The translations under genes and the position numbers were made by a program. DNA of 5,104 nucleotides from NCBI GenBank assembly GCA_015655165.1, contig JAATFN010000167.1, positions 1 to 5,104 on the forward strand, in the 5' to 3' direction. This DNA is from Betaproteobacteria bacterium. GTDB taxonomy: Bacteria > Pseudomonadota > Gammaproteobacteria > Burkholderiales > Burkholderiaceae_D. A model generated the notes under the pieces. That model was not told the origin of the DNA and searched no databases. It saw only the letters and a list, made by a program, of their open reading frames with translations. Positions 1-3,632 of this stretch are shown in pieces; the stretch's first letter is position 1, and the number at the start of each line of letters is the position of its first letter.

Positions 1-359
1 GAACCGGTTGACGCCCGCGTGAGTGTCACGCTATTGCCCTCACGACTAAACGAAATCCCTGTGCCTTGCAGCAGTTGCTGCAGTGCTTGGTCAGCACTCA
101 GGTTGCCGGAAATCGTTGGTGCATTGATACCTTCGACAATGTCTTGTGCAAAGAAAATCTGCAAAGATGCCTGCTCGCCCAATTGCAATAATGCCTTGGA
201 CAATGGTTGGGATTGAATCTGGATTGTATTGACAGTTTGCTGTGCATAAACACTACCGGAAACACTTCCCAGTGCCAATGCCACCGACATTGTCAATGTC
301 TGGACAACACCTAATGTGCTCCAACGCGTTTGTTTACGTGTGTATGATTTGTGTTTCAT
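1..359 (-). CDS. TonB-dependent outer-membrane receptor with STN signalling domain (N-terminal 119 codons only)
   Basis: This is the 5' part of a gene that runs off the left edge of the window; 119 codons are readable from ATG at 357-359. Residues 1-39 look like a long signal peptide: a basic start (MKHKSYTRKQTR), then a hydrophobic stretch, then a V-Y-A/Q cleavage site after A39. Residues about 45-112 fit the STN (secretin/TonB N-terminus) domain, with the typical pattern Q-P-L-x-x-A-L-x-x-L-x-x-Q, a central I-F-F-A and a closing L-x-G-T-G-I-x-F. Such domains occur in FecA/FpvA-type receptors, which import ferric siderophores, ferric citrate or haem and signal to a FecR partner. The position directly downstream of fecI-fecR on the same strand supports that role. 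The plug and barrel are outside the window, so the ligand is unknown. No strong ribosome binding site precedes the ATG; GGAAAG lies rather far upstream. Confidence 0.9.
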   Translation of the reverse strand, partial: MKHKSYTRKQTRWSTLGVVQTLTMSVALALGSVSGSVYAQQTVNTIQIQSQPLSKALLQLGEQASLQIFFAQDIVEGINAPTISGNLSADQALQQLLQGTGISFSREGNSVTLTRASTG

Positions 360-391
360 CACTTTCAAGATTATGCTTCTTTCCACTTTTA

Positions 392-418
392 ATTATCCCT
401 GATGCACAATGCACCCAA
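392..418 (-). promoter_or_regulatory. possible sigma70-type promoter in front of the receptor gene
   Basis: On the minus strand GATAAT (392-397) is one base from the -10 consensus. TTGGGT (413-418) lies 15 bp upstream as a poor, tightly spaced -35. Transcription would start about 25 nt before the receptor ATG. The -35 overlaps the palindrome at 417-435. The match is weak and could be chance in an AT-rich gap. Confidence 0.2.
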
Positions 419-435
419 CCCTTTGGCCAAAGGTT
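417..435. repeat. 19-bp near-perfect inverted repeat upstream of the receptor gene
   Basis: The sequence AACCCTTTGGCCAAAGGTT is a palindrome with one extra C in the left arm. Its core, CTTTGGCCAAAG (421-432), is a perfect 12-bp palindrome. It lies 58 bp upstream of the receptor start codon. It could be a binding site for a dimeric regulator or part of a leader hairpin. I do not recognise it as a known operator. Confidence 0.45.
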
Positions 436-549
436 CCCTTACAAGACTATTTGAATAAAACAGCCCTTATAGTGATATAGACGTACGGCAACACCATTCA
501 CCACAATAAAAATGTGAATTATTTAAAAATAAAGGTATGACAGGGATAA

Positions 550-578
550 AAAGGATCACCATGTATGCTGCAATCCTT
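550..578 (-). promoter_or_regulatory. candidate FecI-type ECF promoter for the receptor gene
   Basis: FecI of E. coli is described as using GGAAAT at -35 and TCCTTT at -10, about 17 bp apart. On the minus strand an exact TCCTTT stands at 550-555. Exactly 17 bp upstream is AAGGAT (573-578), which keeps only a GGA-like core. The site lies just after the fecR stop codon, where a receptor promoter is expected. It would leave a leader of about 180 nt containing two inverted repeats (496-519, with arms ATTCAC/GTGAAT, and 417-435). A single hexamer match in a 257-bp gap can occur by chance, so this is a candidate only. Confidence 0.3.
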
Positions 579-616
579 GACGACAGGTTATATCTGACGA
601 TATTGTCGATGCCAGA

Positions 617-1633
617 CTAACGCTCGACGAGACGATAACGTCCGTCAGGTAGCTGGTATAGGGATACTGGCGCAATAGACGGTAGTGCATTAATCATGGA
701 CTGAGGATGATCGGCATCAAACGTACCAGTCACTCTATACTGGTTCAGATGTGGTGCATTGAGTAAAACCGGCATAGGCAAATAACGGTTAAGCTGTTTC
801 ACTACCTGTGCCAAGGGCATATTTTCGACAATGATGCGACCGCGCTGCCATGCAGCGACTGTCATTGCATCGACCAATGATGGTTCACCGAGCACCTTCA
901 GTTCATTAATTGTCACCTTCATCCCTTTGGTAAGGGTTTGACTCTCTGTATTTGTCCATCCTCCGGTACTGACCTTGACCGATCCAGAGACAACCGCAAC
1001 ATCAAGGGACGTCACATCATTACGTACATTAAACCGGGTACCGGTCACCATCACTTCACCTAATTGCGCCTGGACAATAAACGGGCGCGATGCGTCATGT
1101 GCGACATCCAGATAAACTTCCCCCCCCTCCAGATTCACAATGCGCTGTTTGTCGTAGTAAGTCACTGTCGCTTGTGTTTCAGTGTTGGCATACAGTATTG
1201 TCCCGTCAGGTAGGGCAAACTGCTGGCGTTTGCCATGCTCTGTGTGCAAAGTCGCCGTATATTGCACCGCACCATGCGACAGGCCTATCGTACCAACGAC
1301 AAATACCAATAAAACCGCACATATACCCGCTGTGGCAATACCAAAATTGCGTCGCGTCAATATCGGTTTGGATGACTTTTTTTGAGCGTGAAGCATTGCA
1401 CGTAGCTTATTTTGCGAAACAGCAAGACTGCTATCCCAGACAAAGCTGACATGCTCATAGGCACGCGCATGTAGCGGGTCTGCATCATGCCACGCTTGAA
1501 ATGCGACTTCCTCTTCATCACCGATTTCGCCAGAATGCATACGTGTAAACCAGTATGCAGCCTGGTCACGCACCTCATTAGGTATCACTGAATCTTTAAG
1601 GTCCATAGTCGCGAGAAATGATTGCCTAGGCAT
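617..1633 (-). CDS. fecR: FecR-family transmembrane sigma-factor regulator
   Basis: This 338-residue inner-membrane protein relays a receptor signal to the partner ECF sigma factor. Residues about 20-67 form the cytoplasmic DUF4880/FecR N-terminal domain, with the tryptophan-rich pattern A-A-Y-W-F-T-R, F-Q-A-W and F-V-W-D. Residues about 97-118 are one hydrophobic membrane segment, preceded by T-R-R-N-F (93-97), which resembles a Tat motif. Residues about 125-222 are the periplasmic FecR domain, with L-P-D-G-T at 141-145, L-E-G-G-E-V-Y-L-D-V at 168-177 and V-T-G-T-R-F-N-V at 196-203. Residues about 270-338 resemble the STN-like C-terminal subdomain. Length and order are normal for the family. 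The ATG at 1631-1633 is chosen because an AAGAAG-like ribosome site lies about 5 nt upstream; Met10 is an alternative without one. The gene lies 73 bp after fecI and probably shares its transcript. The coding strand carries A7 and G8 tracts, listed separately. Confidence 0.93.
   Translation of the reverse strand: MPRQSFLATMDLKDSVIPNEVRDQAAYWFTRMHSGEIGDEEEVAFQAWHDADPLHARAYEHVSFVWDSSLAVSQNKLRAMLHAQKKSSKPILTRRNFGIATAGICAVLLVFVVGTIGLSHGAVQYTATLHTEHGKRQQFALPDGTILYANTETQATVTYYDKQRIVNLEGGEVYLDVAHDASRPFIVQAQLGEVMVTGTRFNVRNDVTSLDVAVVSGSVKVSTGGWTNTESQTLTKGMKVTINELKVLGEPSLVDAMTVAAWQRGRIIVENMPLAQVVKQLNRYLPMPVLLNAPHLNQYRVTGTFDADHPQSMINALPSIAPVSLYQLPDGRYRLVER
1120..1127. repeat. homopolymer tract G8 (coding strand) inside fecR
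   Basis: Eight consecutive C bases on the plus strand read as GAG GGG GGG GAA on the fecR coding strand, codons 169-172 (E-G-G-E) of the periplasmic FecR domain. Loss of one G would lead to a TAG about 20 codons later, and gain of one G to a TGA after about 10 codons. Tracts of this kind are typical slipped-strand mispairing sites. Whether this one varies cannot be seen from one sequence. Confidence 0.6.
1377..1383. repeat. homopolymer tract A7 (coding strand) at the FecR domain junction
   Basis: Seven T bases on the plus strand give CAA AAA AAG on the fecR coding strand, codons 83-85 (Q-K-K), just before the membrane segment. The heptamer A AAA AAG is in the same frame as the dnaX slippery site. 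The tract itself is certain; any use in slippage or frameshifting is inference. Confidence 0.4.
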
Positions 1634-1706
1634 GGCAACTTCTTAGCTGCCTTATTTTATTGAATGCTGATATTGTATAGACGTTTGAACTTGCCAGACA
1701 CCACAA

Positions 1707-2213
1707 TTATTGCGGTGAAAAATGGTGCAATTGTTCGGCAAGGTGGCGCAATGCCCGGTTCATATATTTTTCAACCATGCTTTTGGAAAGTCCCATGTGA
1801 GCGGCAACTTCCGTATGACTCCACTCTTCCAGACGATGATAGATATAGACCTGTTGGCATTTTAAAGGCAATTGGGACAATGCAGCCAGTAAAGCAGCTT
1901 CCAGTTCTTTGGCATAAACATCCGACTCGGTACTGTGTACAACAGGATGCTCACCTTCGCAAAGGTCGTCCAGAGAGAAAAACTCCACAATCTTGCTTCG
2001 TCTGTAACGATTGATGAGACCATTTGAAGCACTACGCATCATATAAGCACGCGGATCAATGATCGCCTGATTGCCTTTTTCCAGCAACGCCAGGGCTGCA
2101 TCTTGCATCGCATCCTCGGCATCAGCGATCTCTTTGCCTTTACGACGCCAGAATCCGACTAGCTCACCATAGTGAACCAACCAATTCTTGGGGAGGGAAG
2201 AATAACGTGCCAT
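1707..2213 (-). CDS. fecI: FecI-family ECF RNA polymerase sigma factor
   Basis: This 168-residue cytoplasmic sigma factor directs RNA polymerase to the promoter of its cognate TonB-dependent receptor. Residues about 9-75 are sigma region 2, including D-A-E-D-A-M-Q-D-A-A (31-40) and the promoter-melting segment R-A-Y-M-M-R-S-A-S-N-G-L (55-66). Residues about 108-162 are region 4, with L-S-Q-L-P (112-116) and a helix-turn-helix W-S-H-T-E-V-A-A-H-M-G-L-S-K-S-M-V (131-147). Length fits ECF sigma factors, and region 3 is absent as expected. The only sensible start is the ATG at 2211-2213, because the next Met lies within region 2. No clear ribosome binding site precedes it. The gene is first in a fecI-fecR-receptor cluster, and its own promoter carries a Fur-like site, consistent with induction by iron shortage. 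The family call is strong; the exact regulon is inferred from position. Confidence 0.94.
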   Translation of the reverse strand: MARYSSLPKNWLVHYGELVGFWRRKGKEIADAEDAMQDAALALLEKGNQAIIDPRAYMMRSASNGLINRYRRSKIVEFFSLDDLCEGEHPVVHSTESDVYAKELEAALLAALSQLPLKCQQVYIYHRLEEWSHTEVAAHMGLSKSMVEKYMNRALRHLAEQLHHFSPQ

Positions 2214-2234
2214 AAATACGATACCGGATGTGGA

Positions 2235-2245
2235 CTTGTAACAAG
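2235..2245. repeat. 11-bp palindrome near the predicted fecI transcription start
   Basis: CTTGTAACAAG is a perfect inverted repeat with 5-bp arms around a central A. It lies just downstream of the predicted -10 box, where an operator or the start of a leader hairpin would be found. It is short enough to be chance. Confidence 0.25.
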
Positions 2246-2251
2246 CATCAC

Positions 2252-2280
2252 ATTATTGCAAACAATTCTCATTACTACAA
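2252..2280 (-). promoter_or_regulatory. sigma70-type promoter of the fecI-fecR operon
   Basis: On the minus strand TTGTAG (2275-2280) and AATAAT (2252-2257) are separated by 17 bp. A TGC directly before the -10 gives an extended -10 element. Transcription would begin near 2245, about 32 nt before the fecI ATG. The agreement of both boxes, the ideal spacing and the Fur-like site between them make this a good candidate. Confidence 0.65.
2258..2276 (-). promoter_or_regulatory. Fur box overlapping the fecI promoter
   Basis: The minus-strand sequence AGTAATGAGAATTGTTTGC matches the 19-bp Fur consensus GATAATGATAATCATTATC at 12 of 19 positions by my count, with the left half (TAATGA-AAT) best preserved. 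It fills the spacer between -35 and -10, so bound Fur-Fe(II) would block polymerase. Fur control of fecI-type operons is established in the family; binding at this site is inferred. Confidence 0.6.
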
Positions 2281-2326
2281 GCTGAAGTTGCTTGATATAA
2301 AAAGGTAACATCATGGAAAATTGAAA

Positions 2327-2356
2327 GATAGGACATCACAGGCCCGGGCGCCTATC
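2327..2356 (-). terminator. hairpin, possible weak terminator upstream of the fecI promoter
   Basis: The arms GATAGG (2327-2332) and CCTATC (2351-2356) are perfectly complementary, and the loop contains a GC-rich palindrome, GCCCGGGC (2342-2349). On the minus strand the hairpin is followed by TTTCAATTTT, a partial U-tract. This would fit a weak intrinsic terminator for transcription entering from the right, insulating the Fur-controlled promoter just downstream. The 18-nt loop makes it a poor classical terminator. Confidence 0.35.
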
Positions 2357-2361
2357 AACCA

Positions 2362-2394
2362 ACCTCTACCATGAAACACATGCAAGGCAGAGGT
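2362..2394. repeat. second hairpin adjacent to 2327-2356
   Basis: The arms ACCTCT (2362-2367) and AGAGGT (2389-2394) pair perfectly. After one mismatch CC/GG also pairs, and an ATG/CAT pair can form in the loop. Together with the hairpin at 2327-2356 it makes a tandem stem-loop block between fecI and the weak ORF. No U-tract follows on either strand. It could be an RNA structure or chance. Confidence 0.3.
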
Positions 2395-2408
2395 CACAGA
2401 TTGACATG

Positions 2409-2651
2409 CTACTTTTTGCCCGATATCAACGCACGCTTAACAGGAAATGGGATAACCCTGCACGGTGTATTGTTATATTTCGGAGAAGAAAACATCCATT
2501 GCAATCGTGTTTTTGATCCTGATGCCTGAGGAAACTTTTCACGCCGGACTGTGGCTAAGTCGGTGACAGAAGCACTGCTGCGATCTCTCATAATTTTTGT
2601 CATAGTTGTTTCGATTTCAGGTTTGGCGAATCGCTGGTTAAACATCGACAT
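2409..2651 (-). CDS. doubtful small basic hypothetical protein (80 codons)
   Basis: An open frame runs from ATG at 2649-2651 to TAG at 2409-2411, in the only long stretch without a recognised gene. The product would be 80 residues, basic and hydrophilic, with no signal peptide or membrane segment; its C-terminal third has C-R-V-I-P-F-P-V-K-R. I do not recognise a family. Met3, Met17 and Met21 are alternative starts, and none has a visible ribosome binding site, which argues against translation. In its favour, a hairpin with a U-rich tail lies downstream on the same strand, and the frame is longer than others in this AT-rich region. It may be a small gene, a decayed remnant or a chance ORF. 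Confidence 0.25.
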   Translation of the reverse strand: MSMFNQRFAKPEIETTMTKIMRDRSSASVTDLATVRREKFPQASGSKTRLQWMFSSPKYNNTPCRVIPFPVKRALISGKK

Positions 2652-2919
2652 GGTTAAACGCGTGTTGCGATAAAGCTAAAATCTGCTAACTAGTGAAGCA
2701 TGGACTTAGTGTAGGCGCGACTCGCTTTACCAGTCAACGTCTAACATCCAGCCTTTTCCCTATCTGTTAAACCTTTACGCGTACTATGGACATTGACTGA
2801 GAGAAATATCTTACTCCCCTGAATTACACATACGTTATGAACGATATATCCCCTTGGCAAGGAATTATATGGACGATGTCCTCTCTATATAGTTTCAAGA
2901 TAATTCCATAGGGAGTGCA
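2652..2919. other. intergenic region upstream of the lipoprotein gene, with inverted repeats
   Basis: No gene or tRNA is seen here. The right part is rich in small palindromes. CCTTGGCAAGG spans 2852-2862. GGACGATGTCC spans 2871-2881, with 4-bp arms. CTATATAG spans 2885-2892. An 8-bp perfect pair, GGAATTAT (2861-2868) with ATAATTCC (2900-2907), encloses the latter two and ends just before the ribosome site of the lipoprotein gene. A TATATA (2886-2891) or GATAAT (2899-2904) could be a -10, but neither has a convincing -35. Confidence 0.35.
2911..2915 (+). promoter_or_regulatory. ribosome binding site of the lipoprotein gene
   Basis: GGGAG lies 4 nt before ATG at 2920, which is slightly close but clearly Shine-Dalgarno-like. 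It fixes the start codon and gives a product with a complete lipoprotein signal peptide. It sits only 3 nt after the right arm of the inverted repeat ending at 2907. Confidence 0.65.
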
Positions 2920-3516
2920 ATGAGCCGTTTTTTTCGGATAATAACGATATCCATACTCTTACCTGTCTTTCATCATCTGAGCGGATGTACCACGCACTAT
3001 GATGCACATTCACCTGACAAAACAGTCAATGAAGCAGGCACCCACTCCAGACGTTTTTATGCCAGCAGCGCGCCGACATGTCTTGCAGCCCAACAGGTAC
3101 TGGTGGATCAAGGCTACACCATTGATCATTCTGAAACGACTACGCTACGCGCCAAAAAGGAACACCAGCCCTCTTTTAACGGATATATCGATATGACATT
3201 CCATGCAGTGTGCGTACCAGATAACGAAGATAGTGAAACTGTGATCTTTGTCAATGCGATTGAAGACCGCTATGCATTTAAAACAGGAGATAAGACAACA
3301 AAAAACACGTCACGTATTGCAAAATTTTTTTCAAGGACGACTTCCTCCGATGAAGAAACCTTGACGCACATTGCCAGACAGACGATTCAGGTCAAGACAT
3401 TTTATGAGCCGTTTTTCAACGCACTAGCGCAAATTTTGGGCGTCAACGCTTCTCAACGCATCCCATCCACCATTGACAGTAATACGATGCGTGGCAGCCG
3501 CAAAATGACCAAATAA
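2920..3516 (+). CDS. DUF2242-family lipoprotein
   Basis: This is a 198-residue envelope protein of unknown function. Residues 1-22 are a lipoprotein signal peptide: a basic start (MSRFFR), a hydrophobic core and the lipobox L-S-G-C with the lipidated Cys at 23. Residues about 44-174 match what I know of DUF2242 proteins. Features include a pairing of Cys54 and Cys98 that could form a disulphide, V-F-V-N-A-type V-I-F-V-N-A-I-E-D-R-Y-A (108-119), a Ser/Thr-rich middle, S-D-E-E-T-L (143-148) and a closing F-Y-E-P-F-F (161-166). A basic tail of about 24 residues follows the domain. The next residue after the lipid Cys is Thr, not Asp, so outer-membrane sorting is likely. The gene stands alone, convergent with the antiporter gene. 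T7 runs occur at codons 4-5 and at 3325-3331. The family call comes from recalled pattern only. Confidence 0.8.
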   Translation: MSRFFRIITISILLPVFHHLSGCTTHYDAHSPDKTVNEAGTHSRRFYASSAPTCLAAQQVLVDQGYTIDHSETTTLRAKKEHQPSFNGYIDMTFHAVCVPDNEDSETVIFVNAIEDRYAFKTGDKTTKNTSRIAKFFSRTTSSDEETLTHIARQTIQVKTFYEPFFNALAQILGVNASQRIPSTIDSNTMRGSRKMTK

Positions 3517-3598
3517 CAAAGAGCGTTGCCTTATTTTTATCGCAATAAATACTTTCAATAGAATCAAATACTTACCAAATTCTTGCGCACTTACACAC

Positions 3599-3625
3599 AG
3601 TTACCCACAGAATCTGTGGGTAACT
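3599..3625. terminator. perfect 12-bp hairpin between convergent genes, probable bidirectional terminator
   Basis: AGTTACCCACAG (3599-3610) and CTGTGGGTAACT (3614-3625) are exact complements around a 3-nt loop (AAT). The hairpin lies 82 bp after the lipoprotein stop and 7 bp before the antiporter stop codon, as expected for a shared terminator of convergent genes. No clear U-tract follows on either strand, so it is not a textbook intrinsic terminator. Each arm also contains a DnaA-box-like 9-mer; see findings. Confidence 0.5.
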
Positions 3626-3632
3626 CTACGTA

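Noticed and set aside
19..454. Two plus-strand ORFs of 65 and 70 codons
   Set aside because: The first lies wholly antisense to the signal peptide/STN coding region; the second overlaps the receptor start and its leader. Neither has a recognisable domain or ribosome site.
1090..1449. Plus-strand 119-codon ORF and related shadows inside fecR
   Set aside because: Antisense to a well-supported FecR domain protein, with low-complexity Cys/His-rich composition and no family resemblance.
1357..1578. Minus-strand 73-codon ORF inside fecR in another frame
   Set aside because: It is a frame shadow of fecR. It is relevant only as the frame reached by a +1 slip at the A7 tract.
1664..2014. Plus-strand 116-codon ORF across fecI
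   Set aside because: Antisense to the clear sigma-factor gene, without a ribosome site or domain.
2341..2360. Resemblance of the minus strand (GTTGATAGGC) to a motif near the 3' end of 23S rRNA
   Set aside because: Only about ten bases agree and the flanks diverge at once, so it is taken as chance.
2371..2529. Short plus-strand ORF (about 52 codons) starting in the second hairpin
   Set aside because: No ribosome site and no recognisable family; it overlaps the doubtful minus-strand ORF.
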